64,000 nt of DNA, from assembly GCA_029246705.1 (NCBI GenBank), contig JAQWMQ010000008.1, positions 124,001 to 188,000 on the forward strand. Reading direction: 5' to 3'. A program made the position numbers and the translations under genes. The notes below the pieces were generated by a model. It was not told the origin of the DNA. It worked only from the letters and a program-made list of their open reading frames with translations, and did not search any database. The stretch comes from Phycisphaerales bacterium. GTDB taxonomy: Bacteria > Planctomycetota > Phycisphaerae > Phycisphaerales > SM1A02. Shown here one piece after another: positions 10,868 to 18,994 of this stretch; position 1 is the first letter of the stretch; every line of letters begins with the position of its first letter.

Positions 10868-12986
10868 TCTCATCCGTTCGGGCATCGAGGATCCTGGCAC
10901 GAAGCAACGTCAGTGCCATCTCGGTGGCGGGATCAGCCGGCCCATCCGGTGTCTCGTCCCCTTGGGGCATGCGATCCAGATCGAGACCCGAATACCAACG
11001 TGTCCGGTGGTCCAGCGCCTCGGCGGTCTCAGCGAACGACATCGGCATGGAGATGTCGGGAATCACGCCCCATTCCATCTGGTTCCTGTCCCTGTCGACA
11101 TAGCGCCAGTCCTCGTACTCCCCTGCCCCCATTCTTGGAAGCAGGTACCAGCCGGTGGTCACCACGGCCATGCAGTCGTTGGTCATCGCGCGCATGGGCG
11201 ACTGGATCGACCCCTTGCCGTAGGTCCGGTCGCCGATCACCAATGCATCCGCACGCACCTGGAGCAGTCCCGAGACCAGTTCCGAAGCACTGGCACTGCG
11301 TTCATCCACCAGGATGACCAGCGGCATTCCCGCCAGTTCGGAATGGGCGTTCTTCGCGGTCTCGTTGTCGATGCGTCTTCGACCGTCGGTGGAACGGAAG
11401 ATCGTGCCACGCCTCATGAACATGTTGGCGACTTCCTCGGCGATATCGACCTGTCCACCGGGGTTCATTCTCAGATCGAGAACCAGGCCTTCCAGCCGAC
11501 CACCTACTTCTCGTGACTGGTGTTGCGCCTCACGGAGTGCGATTCGAATCGCGCGGTCACCGTCGGGCCTGAAGCCGTCGAGCCTGACGTACGCGATTCT
11601 CGCATCATCGTCGGCAAGCCAGTTCCAGGTGGGTGAACCATCACCACCGACTCCTGTCTGGGTCCATCCACTCACGTGCGGTACCAGAACCGAATCAAGC
11701 TTCACCACCACCGAATACGGCGAACCATCCTTCTTGCGCGTGAGCTGGAGTTCGATGGTCTCCCTCTCGGGATCCGTCGTGACCAACGACAGCTCCTCGA
11801 TGCTCATGTGATCGATGGAGGTACCGTCCACCTTCTCCATGACATCTCCGGACCTGATCCCCGCTCGCGCAGCCGGCCCGCCCGAAATGGGATTGATCTC
11901 GATCCCTCCACCATTCGCGGGGGTGATCTTCGCACCCATGCCTCTGTACTTGCGGCCGAAGTTCCTCATGTATCGCGCGTGCTCATCCGGCCAGATGAGT
12001 GTCGTTCGCTTGTCCAGCGCCCCGGCCGCACCTTCTACGAAGGTGCGAACCAGGAACTGTTCGGGCAGCGCTGCCTCGGGGCATTCCTTCTGGATTCGAT
12101 TCAATTCAAGGATGATCGCCATGGTCCGGTCGGATCGGGGATCGATCGGTGCCGCGCGGATCTTCTCCAGCATCACTTCCGCTCCGGGTGACTCGTGGAG
12201 GGCGAGCAGTTCGCAGATCGTCAGGACCTCATCCAACCCCGCCTGGTGGAGATCCGCCATTTCAGGGTCATCCACGTGCTTCTGGTGGAGGAGCTCCATG
12301 AGGATGGCTGCATTGTTCAGTCCCACCCTGGTGTCCGGAGGGTCTTCCTTCGCTTCGGCCGCCCGATCGTCGCCCTCTTCGTATTCCTCATCGAGAAGTC
12401 TTCTCGCCAGTTCGGGAGATGCGATGCGAATGAGGTCGAATCTTCGATTCAACCGGCGCTGCATCTTCGTCGCGCGTTCATTCTGGTCGAGACCTTCCGC
12501 GAGACCCGGGGTGTACAGTTCGATCGCACTTGCAACACTCGCATAGTCCATGGCCAGTGCCAGTTGACCGGATTCCTCGGCTTCGAGGGCGCGCAAGTAC
12601 AGTTCCTCGCGAAGATCCTCCGGCTTGCCTCCGCCGGGCAGCCTGGAGTAGTCGACCTCGACCATGATCACTTCCGCGAGGAGTTCGTTTTCGGCATCGT
12701 GTTCCTTCTGGAGTCCGCTGATTCTCCGGGAACGCTCCTGCTCGAGACTCGTGATCGACGAACGGACCGTTCGTGCTCCCTCCTGCACACCTGCGTCGGG
12801 GTGGTCTTCAAGTCGTTTCAGCGTCGACTCGAGATCATCTTCTTCAACGATGTTCCACTGCCCGTTGGAAGCGCTTCCATAGTGCTCGAGCCTGGGCAGC
12901 GGCGCACGGCAGCCCGACGAAGACAGAATGCCGCCGATCAGCGCGATCGGAAGCAGGGTTCGTTTCCATTTGAAGGTGGCGTTCAT
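10839..12986 (-). CDS. S41 family C-terminal-processing-type protease with PDZ domain, lipoprotein
   Basis: The start at 12986 gives MNATFKWKRTLLPIALIGG then SSSGC, a lipobox-like signal. A longer upstream frame would run through the DCC gene and is rejected. The product has 715 residues. About 330 N-terminal residues are helical, Glu/Arg-rich and of unrecognised family. A PDZ domain spans about 345-430 (GGPAARAGIRSGDVMEKVDG), then the S41 domain spans about 450-650. The catalytic serine lies in SASASE (about 562-568) and the lysine in TYGKG (about 590). Homologues are periplasmic processing proteases. The start codon overlaps the stop of the DCC gene by one base, so translation is probably coupled. 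The 3' end overlaps the convergent haem-protein gene by 29 bp. Substrate unknown. Confidence 0.9.
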   Translation of the reverse strand: MNATFKWKRTLLPIALIGGILSSSGCRAPLPRLEHYGSASNGQWNIVEEDDLESTLKRLEDHPDAGVQEGARTVRSSITSLEQERSRRISGLQKEHDAENELLAEVIMVEVDYSRLPGGGKPEDLREELYLRALEAEESGQLALAMDYASVASAIELYTPGLAEGLDQNERATKMQRRLNRRFDLIRIASPELARRLLDEEYEEGDDRAAEAKEDPPDTRVGLNNAAILMELLHQKHVDDPEMADLHQAGLDEVLTICELLALHESPGAEVMLEKIRAAPIDPRSDRTMAIILELNRIQKECPEAALPEQFLVRTFVEGAAGALDKRTTLIWPDEHARYMRNFGRKYRGMGAKITPANGGGIEINPISGGPAARAGIRSGDVMEKVDGTSIDHMSIEELSLVTTDPERETIELQLTRKKDGSPYSVVVKLDSVLVPHVSGWTQTGVGGDGSPTWNWLADDDARIAYVRLDGFRPDGDRAIRIALREAQHQSREVGGRLEGLVLDLRMNPGGQVDIAEEVANMFMRRGTIFRSTDGRRRIDNETAKNAHSELAGMPLVILVDERSASASELVSGLLQVRADALVIGDRTYGKGSIQSPMRAMTNDCMAVVTTGWYLLPRMGAGEYEDWRYVDRDRNQMEWGVIPDISMPMSFAETAEALDHRTRWYSGLDLDRMPQGDETPDGPADPATEMALTLLRARILDARTDEISARRELVP

Positions 12987-13390
12987 CAATGGAGAAGGCG
13001 ATCCATGTCGTCTGGGGCGGGAATACTGCACGCGTCGACCTTGCCTGAAATCCGATATCGGTTCTTGGCGACGAACCGATACCCCAGGTTCCTCAATGGC
13101 CTTGGAATGATCCACAGGATCCCCCCCAGCACGCTCCAGATACCGCCGAGGATGAACAGAAGCCTGCACACAGCGGTGGTCCTCATCGAGAGATCGCCAT
13201 GATCATCAAGAAGATAGACCGTGGTCAGTGCGACCTGACCGGGTTCCTCGGTCACGGCTTTCCAGGTCTCCCCGTTGATCGGGGCGAACTTCAGGAGCTT
13301 CTTCCTGTCCCGGGCTATCGAAAACCGGACGACCTTCTGGCACATCCCGCATTCGCCGTCATAGAAGAGTATTGGTCCCTGGTCTCGCAC
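12986..13390 (-). CDS. DCC family (DUF393) thiol-disulfide oxidoreductase-like protein
   Basis: This 134-residue protein carries the signature YDGECGMCQKVV near residue 10, the D-G-x-C-x-x-C motif of the DCC/DUF393 family. A hydrophobic helix pair follows (CRLLFILGGIWSVLGGILWI), then the family's R-x-x-x-R tail (YRFVAKNRYRISGK). The start codon is GTG. DCC proteins are thioredoxin-like in fold and generally of unknown substrate. The stop overlaps the start of the S41 protease gene by one base. This physical link suggests shared expression, and possibly redox care of an envelope protein, but the functional link is an inference. Confidence 0.85.
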   Translation of the reverse strand: MRDQGPILFYDGECGMCQKVVRFSIARDRKKLLKFAPINGETWKAVTEEPGQVALTTVYLLDDHGDLSMRTTAVCRLLFILGGIWSVLGGILWIIPRPLRNLGYRFVAKNRYRISGKVDACSIPAPDDMDRLLH

Positions 13391-13416
13391 GCCAAGAGTA
13401 TAGGCTTCGTTCCGAC

Positions 13417-13938
13417 CTAGCTCCGTCGTCGCCTGATCGAAACCACCCCAAGCAGCGCGAGGAACGTCGATGGAGCGGGAATGGGCGCATCTCCCGAATC
13501 AAAAACCCAACCGTCGACCGAACCATCGAAGAGGAACCTGTCGCTGAAGCCGACCAGGGATGGCTCCCACTCGTCGGCCATGCTGTCCTTGGTCCAGTAA
13601 TGCCAGTAGTCGAAGTATTCGGGAGGTGTTCCAAAGCCCTCGTCATGGTCATCGCCGATCGAAAGGCCGTACAGGAAGTCGCCGAAATCGTAGGACTCGA
13701 TGTCGGGGGTGACGTACTCTGGCAGCTCATCCACCATCAGGTCGAAGACGTCCCTCCCGGTGGGGGATCCGTCGTAGTTGACGGTGAAGATGTACTGGTT
13801 GAGGTTGCCGAACTGGACGATCGTGGTGCTGGTCGATTCACCGATTCCAATCTCGAACTCACCAACGACTTCGGCATGAAGCGTGCTGCCTGCCAGACAC
13901 GTGACGACCACAGCCAATCCCAATTCCTGAGTGTTCAT
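13417..13938 (-). CDS. Secreted protein with PEP-CTERM-like C-terminal sorting tail
   Basis: The ATG at 13938 gives a signal peptide (MNTQELGLAVVVTCLAGSTLHA). A further 8 upstream codons are open but spoil it. The 173-residue product has an acidic, aromatic-rich body with no recognised domain. It ends in PIPAPSTFLALLG, a short hydrophobic helix and RRRRS, which is the tripartite architecture of PEP-CTERM-type exosortase substrates (motif, helix, basic tail). An exosortase is encoded at 39872-40747, so this is a candidate client. It stands alone: the DCC gene downstream is 26 bp away on the same strand, and the upstream gene is divergent. The motif differs from the VPLP tails further right, so it may use a different signal class. 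Confidence 0.75.
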   Translation of the reverse strand: MNTQELGLAVVVTCLAGSTLHAEVVGEFEIGIGESTSTTIVQFGNLNQYIFTVNYDGSPTGRDVFDLMVDELPEYVTPDIESYDFGDFLYGLSIGDDHDEGFGTPPEYFDYWHYWTKDSMADEWEPSLVGFSDRFLFDGSVDGWVFDSGDAPIPAPSTFLALLGVVSIRRRRS

Positions 13939-14161
13939 TATTCTTCCTTGTCCCTGATCCAACCCAAGTCACTCGTTTCGCGCGAGCAACTGTACTGATC
14001 GGCTGCAGGGTGGCCCGACTTTCACGAGCATCAGCTCATGATCACGGTGACGCGTTCGTCGTGGATTTTCACCACGTTCCGTCTGCATGCACGATCGCCA
14101 CTGGAACATCCCATGGCGATCCCACCATAGACAGATGCGAAACCCTCCGCAATAGGTCAGA

Positions 14162-16849
14162 ATGTCCTGCATGAAGCGCATCGGTGCACTGCTTGCCGCC
14201 GCCATCCTTTCCTTGGGCGTTCCAACCTCCTGTCTGCAGGCGGAAGATCTCCTGGAGAACCCGACCCAGCTCCTGGATTGGGAGCAGCTTTCTCCGGTTC
14301 CCGGAGGAGTCGGTTTCGCCGGGCCTTTTGCGGGACTGGTCGATGACCGTCTCGTCGTGGTGGGCGGCGCGAACTTTCCCGAGTCACCCATCTGGGAGAC
14401 CCCGAAGCACTGGTACGGGGACATTCACTCGCTTGATCTCCGACGACCGGAGGCGGGCTGGGTCACCTCGGCGCACTCGATCGAGCCTCGGGCCTACGGT
14501 CTTTCCGTCACGCATCCGGACCTTGGTTTCTTCCTGATCGGAGGCAGTGATGGGTCGACCCATCACGACGACCTGCGCCTGCTGCGTTTCGATGCCGACG
14601 GGGCTCTCGCCCCGAAGACCTTCGACTGCACGCTTCCCGAACCGGTGGCCTACGGAGCTTCGGCACTGGTCGGTGACACCGTGTACGTGATCGGGGGCAC
14701 CAACGTCGCCGGTGCGGTCACCGCCTCCCCGAAGATCCATGCCCTGAACCTTCGAGCGGTCGTCGAAGATGATTCTGCCGCCGAGTGGGTCGAGATCGAA
14801 CCGATACCCGGTGCACCGGGCAGGATGCTGCCCGTCGCCGGCGTGCACGGTGGCGCTTTGTACGTCTTTGGTGGTTGCTCGTTGGCGGAAGGACCGGACG
14901 GCAAGCCGGTGCGGACCTCCCTCCTCGATGCCTGGCGATACAACCCCGGCCCCGAGGTCGAACCAGGTGCACGCTGGAGCAGGCTTTCGGATCTTCCGCG
15001 GCCTTCCGTCGCTGCACCGAACCCTGCGATGAATCTTGGTGCGTCCTTCCTCGGGATCATCGGGGGCGACGACGGCTCACTGGTCACCAGGAACGACGAA
15101 CTTCGCGACCGTCATCCGGGTTTTCCCGACGACCTCCTTGCCTACCACGTCCTGACCGATGAATGGACGACTCGACCCGGCTTCCCGAGGGACCCCGGCC
15201 CCGATCCGGAAGATGATCCCAATGCCGGTTCACTGCCTCCGGTCACGACTTCACTGGTCCCCTGGAACGGAACCTATCTCCTGCCCACCGGCGAGATCCG
15301 TCCCCGGGTGCGCAGTCCGCGGGTGTGGCGGATCACTCCGGGGTTCGACACCCCTCGGTTCTCCACCCTGGATTGGGTGACTCTCGGTTCCTATCTCGGC
15401 CTGATGGTGCTGATGGGGGTCTACTTCTCCCGACGCGAGAACAGCACCGAGGACTTCTTCCTTGCAGGTCGGAGGATTCCCTGGTGGGCGGCCGGGATCT
15501 CGATCTTCGCGACCCAGTTGAGTGCGATCACCTTCATGGCGATCCCGGCGAAGAGCTACTCGTCCGACTGGACCTACTTCATCCAGAGCCTCGGAATCTT
15601 CGCGATGGCTCCGGTGGTCGCCTATCTCTTCCTGCCTTTCTTCCGTCGTCTCAACGTGACCACCGCCTATGAATACCTCGAGCATCGTTTCTCCCTCGGC
15701 ATCCGTCTCTTTGGAAGTGCGCAGTACGTCCTCTTCCAGTTCGGACGCATGGCGGTGGTGGTCTATCTCCCGGCGCTCGCGCTTTCCGCGGTGACCGGAA
15801 TCGACATCCACCTCTGCATCATCCTGATGGGCGTCCTGTGCATCATCTATACGGTTCTCGGCGGGGTGGAAGCGGTCATCTGGTCCGACGTGATCCAGGC
15901 CTTCGTGTTGCTCGGGGGCGCGGTGCTGATCGTCCTTGCCTGCGCTTCCGGTGTCGATGGCGGCTTCGCGGAGCTGTATCAGCGCGCATCCGACGCGGGG
16001 CGTCTGCGACTGGTCGATCTCGATGCCGGATGGAGTTTCGCAAAGGCCTCGCTTCCGGTGGTGATCCTCGGCGGCATCTTCATCAATCTCGTTCCCTACG
16101 CTTCGGACCAGTCGGTCGTCCAGCGATACCTGACCACGCGCGACGAGGCTTCCGCACGGCGGGCGATCTGGCTGGGGGGGATCCTCGCCTTGCCCGCTTC
16201 GATCCTCTTCTTCGGGATCGGATCCGCCCTCTTCGGTTTCTACGACGCGAACCCGGAACGACTGGTCCCGCTCAGCAAGACCGACCAGATCCTTCCCTGG
16301 TTCCTGGTCAACGAGATCCCCGCGGGAATCGCCGGGCTGGTGATCGCCGGCATCTTCGCCGCCGCGATGTCCAGTCTCGATTCCAGCATGAACTCCTCGG
16401 CCACCGCGCTGGTGACGGACTTCTATCGCCGATTCAATCCGGAACGAAGTGATGCCCAATGTCTCAGGCTCGCCCGGGTGCTCACCGTACTCCTCGGGGT
16501 CATCGGCACGGGTGCGGCACTGTTGATGGCCGTCTTCGGCGCACAGGACATCTTCGACCAGTGGCTGCAGATCGTGGGCCTCTTCGCGGGCGGCCTCTGC
16601 GGCCTCTTCGTCCTCGGTATCTTCTCTCGTCGTGCGAGTTCCAAGAGTGCCGTGGTCGGAATCGTGGTCAGCGTGCTCGTCCTGGTCGTGGTCAAGTACC
16701 TGACCCCGATGAACCTGCTGACCTATGCTGCGTTCGGTGTTCTCTCGTGTGTCGTCTTCGGATGGCTGGCCGGTTTCATCCTCCCCAATCGCGCTGATCT
16801 CCGCGGGCTGACCCTCGCGACGATCAAGCAGGACAAGGCACCCTCATGA
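14162..16849 (+). CDS. Kelch beta-propeller / sodium:solute symporter fusion
   Basis: This is an 895-residue fusion. After a signal sequence (MKRIGALLAAAILSLGVP from residue 4), residues about 30-395 form a kelch propeller with repeated hydrophobic-GG blades (VVVGGANFPES, FLIGGSDGS, YVIGGTNVAG, YVFGGCSLAEG). This resembles the NanM-type N-acetylneuraminate mutarotase. From about 402 to 880 it is an SSS-family Na+ symporter with many membrane helices (FFLAGRRIPWWAAGISIFAT, AAAMSSLDSSMNSSATALVT). The propeller would sit outside the membrane and could present or epimerise the sugar that the symporter imports. The substrate is inferred only: sialic acid is the usual case but no nan genes are near. 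A weak AGG at 14154-14156 supports the start at 14162. ATG 14171 is possible. It overlaps the next gene by 4 bp (ATGA). Confidence 0.85.
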   Translation: MSCMKRIGALLAAAILSLGVPTSCLQAEDLLENPTQLLDWEQLSPVPGGVGFAGPFAGLVDDRLVVVGGANFPESPIWETPKHWYGDIHSLDLRRPEAGWVTSAHSIEPRAYGLSVTHPDLGFFLIGGSDGSTHHDDLRLLRFDADGALAPKTFDCTLPEPVAYGASALVGDTVYVIGGTNVAGAVTASPKIHALNLRAVVEDDSAAEWVEIEPIPGAPGRMLPVAGVHGGALYVFGGCSLAEGPDGKPVRTSLLDAWRYNPGPEVEPGARWSRLSDLPRPSVAAPNPAMNLGASFLGIIGGDDGSLVTRNDELRDRHPGFPDDLLAYHVLTDEWTTRPGFPRDPGPDPEDDPNAGSLPPVTTSLVPWNGTYLLPTGEIRPRVRSPRVWRITPGFDTPRFSTLDWVTLGSYLGLMVLMGVYFSRRENSTEDFFLAGRRIPWWAAGISIFATQLSAITFMAIPAKSYSSDWTYFIQSLGIFAMAPVVAYLFLPFFRRLNVTTAYEYLEHRFSLGIRLFGSAQYVLFQFGRMAVVVYLPALALSAVTGIDIHLCIILMGVLCIIYTVLGGVEAVIWSDVIQAFVLLGGAVLIVLACASGVDGGFAELYQRASDAGRLRLVDLDAGWSFAKASLPVVILGGIFINLVPYASDQSVVQRYLTTRDEASARRAIWLGGILALPASILFFGIGSALFGFYDANPERLVPLSKTDQILPWFLVNEIPAGIAGLVIAGIFAAAMSSLDSSMNSSATALVTDFYRRFNPERSDAQCLRLARVLTVLLGVIGTGAALLMAVFGAQDIFDQWLQIVGLFAGGLCGLFVLGIFSRRASSKSAVVGIVVSVLVLVVVKYLTPMNLLTYAAFGVLSCVVFGWLAGFILPNRADLRGLTLATIKQDKAPS

Positions 16850-17859
16850 CCCTCAGGTCCGATGCACTTGAAGTCGCACTGGATGCGATGTCACGGAGTG
16901 CGATGTTCGTCAGGCGAGTGCGCGCCGATCTCGGTCCGGATGACATTCAGGCCAAGGACGACGACAGCCCCGTGACCGTCGCTGATCTCGCCGCGCAGGC
17001 GCTCACGCGACTCCACCTCGAGGAAGAAGCCATGGTTCCCGGCCTGCCGATGTGTGGTGAGGAGAGTGCCGCCATCCTGAGGGAACCGGGGTCCGATCGA
17101 TTCCGTGCCCGAGTTCACGAACTGGTCCAGTCCGAGGCGCCATCGATCGGCGAGACGGAACTGCTCGACCTGCTCGACCGTGGTGCCCACCGCCCTGTTC
17201 CCGGTGCCGGAGAGACATTCTGGATCTGTGATCCCATCGATGGGACCAAGCGCTACATCTCGGGTCACCGCTACTCGAGCTGCATGGGGCTGGTGATCGA
17301 GGGCGAGCTCGTGTGCGGTGCGATCGCATGCCCTGATCTTGGTGGCCGGCCGGAGGATCGCATCGACGTCGCCGATCCCGCCGGGTCCCTCTTTGGTGCG
17401 GTGAAGGGTGGTGGTGCCTTCCGTATCGAGGAACCCTCCTCCGGCAGCACCGGTCGTCGTCTTCGGCTGGACCGCCAGCCTCGAGCAGCCGGTGACTGCC
17501 GGGTCCGGGTGGCGAGATCCGTCAGCTCCACCGGCCTCGGTCCGGAGCACGTGTGGAAAGCGGTTCGCGGCAAGGGAGCTTCCCTGGAAGAGGTATCCAT
17601 CGACAACCAATGCAAATATGTCGCTCTTGCCACGAATCGGGTGGACTGCATCTACCAGCATGCGGGCTCACCCGACCACCAGCCCAGCTGCATCTGGGAC
17701 TTTGCGCCGGGAGTCCTGCTCGTGGCTGAAACGGGCTGCGAAGTCACGGACCGCGAGGGGCGATCCTTCGACTTCAACCAGGGCCCCACCCTGCTCCAGA
17801 ATCGCGGCCTGGCCGCGACGAGTCCGGGAACTCGGGGTTTCTTCCCCACGCTTGCATGA
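16846..17859 (+). CDS. Inositol monophosphatase-superfamily protein, bisphosphate nucleotidase-like (paralogue 1)
   Basis: This 337-residue protein has the metal-binding motifs of the FIG superfamily: DDSPVTVADLAAQ near residue 40, CDPIDGTKRYISG from about 128, and IWDFAPGVLLVAETG near 283. The SPVTVAD box is typical of HAL2/BPNT-type 3'(2'),5'-bisphosphate nucleotidases. However, the sequence after DPIDGT departs from the strict HAL2 form GTKGFLRG, which is present in its neighbour. It may hydrolyse PAP, PAPS or a related phosphate ester. The start overlaps the symporter stop by 4 bp, so the two are coupled. The second paralogue begins 112 bp downstream. Which substrate each paralogue prefers cannot be read from sequence. 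Confidence 0.8.
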   Translation: MTLRSDALEVALDAMSRSAMFVRRVRADLGPDDIQAKDDDSPVTVADLAAQALTRLHLEEEAMVPGLPMCGEESAAILREPGSDRFRARVHELVQSEAPSIGETELLDLLDRGAHRPVPGAGETFWICDPIDGTKRYISGHRYSSCMGLVIEGELVCGAIACPDLGGRPEDRIDVADPAGSLFGAVKGGGAFRIEEPSSGSTGRRLRLDRQPRAAGDCRVRVARSVSSTGLGPEHVWKAVRGKGASLEEVSIDNQCKYVALATNRVDCIYQHAGSPDHQPSCIWDFAPGVLLVAETGCEVTDREGRSFDFNQGPTLLQNRGLAATSPGTRGFFPTLA

Positions 17860-17971
17860 GTCCATCGCGTTCTCTTGCCGATCATGGATACTGAACCAGC
17901 CTTTTGTCATCGAGATGCCTCGATGGGATCGATATCACTCTGTCCTTCTGTATTCCCGGAGCCCAGCCAGC

Positions 17972-18970
17972 ATGTCCACGGCCACGAGTGAACTCATGTC
18001 CCGCGCGAGCGGCGCGATCATCTCGGCTTCGAACGTCGTGGGATCCCTCGTACAGGATCTCGATCGAATTCGAACCATCACCAAGGATGATCGAAGCCCG
18101 GTGACCGTTGCTGACTTTGCTGCCCAGGCCGTGGTCGGTCTGATCCTTCGGGGTTGTGGCGTCGAGAACATGGTCGGTGAAGAGGATGCCTCCCGACTTC
18201 GCGAGGATGAACCGGTTCGGGACGAAGTCGTGGCCGCGGTTCACCGGGCGCTTCCCAACGCGACCGCCGACGACGTGATCGAGGCAATCGATGGTGGTGA
18301 CCATGAAGGTGGTGCGGAAGGCACGTTCTGGACGCTGGACCCCATCGATGGAACCAAGGGTTTCCTGCGAGGCGGCCAGTTCGCACTTGCACTCGCACTG
18401 ATCGACAACGGAATCGTCGAGATCGGTCTCATGGGTTGTCCGCACTGGGGGGTCAAGAGCGATCCGACCGGCGCTTCGGTCCAGCTACCCGGATCGATCT
18501 GCGCGGCGATTCGAGGCCAGGGTGCACATGCCTGGGTGATCGGCGCCGAACCCGAGACCGCGGTGGAGCTGCGGGTGTCCGAATGGAACGAGGGTGACCT
18601 GATCAAGACCTGTGAATCGGTTGAATCGGGACACACCAGTCATGATGCGAGTGCACGCATCGTCGAGATATTCTCCGACCACGAAGCGGTCCGCCTCGAC
18701 AGCCAGGCAAAGTATGCAGTGGTCGCCTCCGGTGCCGCTGATGCCTACCTCAGGCTGCCGACCCGACCCGGATACGTCGAACGAATCTGGGATCACGCCG
18801 CGGGGTCGCTGGTGGCGACTGAAGCGGGAGCGGTCGTCACCGACATCACCGGCAAAACCCTCGACTTCTCCAAGGGGCGTGGTCTCGAGGGCAATCGTGG
18901 CGTGGTCTGCGCGACCCCAGCCGCTCACCCACTGTTGATCGATCGCATCAGAGACATCGACCTTGTCTAA
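17972..18970 (+). CDS. 3'(2'),5'-bisphosphate nucleotidase (HAL2-type PAP phosphatase)
   Basis: The ATG at 17972 is chosen from a longer open frame that overlaps the previous gene out of phase. The 332-residue product matches the HAL2 pattern closely: KDDRSPVTVADFAAQ near 35, LDPIDGTKGFLRGGQFALAL from 122, and RIWDHAAGSLVATEAGAVVT near 271. The known reaction is removal of the 3'-phosphate from PAP (3'-phosphoadenosine 5'-phosphate), the inhibitory by-product of sulfotransferases. Co-location with a permease, a sulfotransferase, sat and cysC supports that role. The permease gene follows after 24 bp, probably in the same transcript. Confidence 0.88.
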   Translation: MSTATSELMSRASGAIISASNVVGSLVQDLDRIRTITKDDRSPVTVADFAAQAVVGLILRGCGVENMVGEEDASRLREDEPVRDEVVAAVHRALPNATADDVIEAIDGGDHEGGAEGTFWTLDPIDGTKGFLRGGQFALALALIDNGIVEIGLMGCPHWGVKSDPTGASVQLPGSICAAIRGQGAHAWVIGAEPETAVELRVSEWNEGDLIKTCESVESGHTSHDASARIVEIFSDHEAVRLDSQAKYAVVASGAADAYLRLPTRPGYVERIWDHAAGSLVATEAGAVVTDITGKTLDFSKGRGLEGNRGVVCATPAAHPLLIDRIRDIDLV

Positions 18971-18994
18971 ACTTCGCGAGGCCCCACACCACTC

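Noticed and set aside
15251-16459. Open frame of about 400 codons antisense to the symporter domain
   Set aside because: His/Asp/Glu/Arg-rich shadow of membrane-helix codons; no plausible fold.
17408-17971. Long 5' extension of the HAL2-type nucleotidase gene
   Set aside because: It overlaps the preceding phosphatase out of frame and lacks family similarity; the ATG at 17972 starts the conserved domain.
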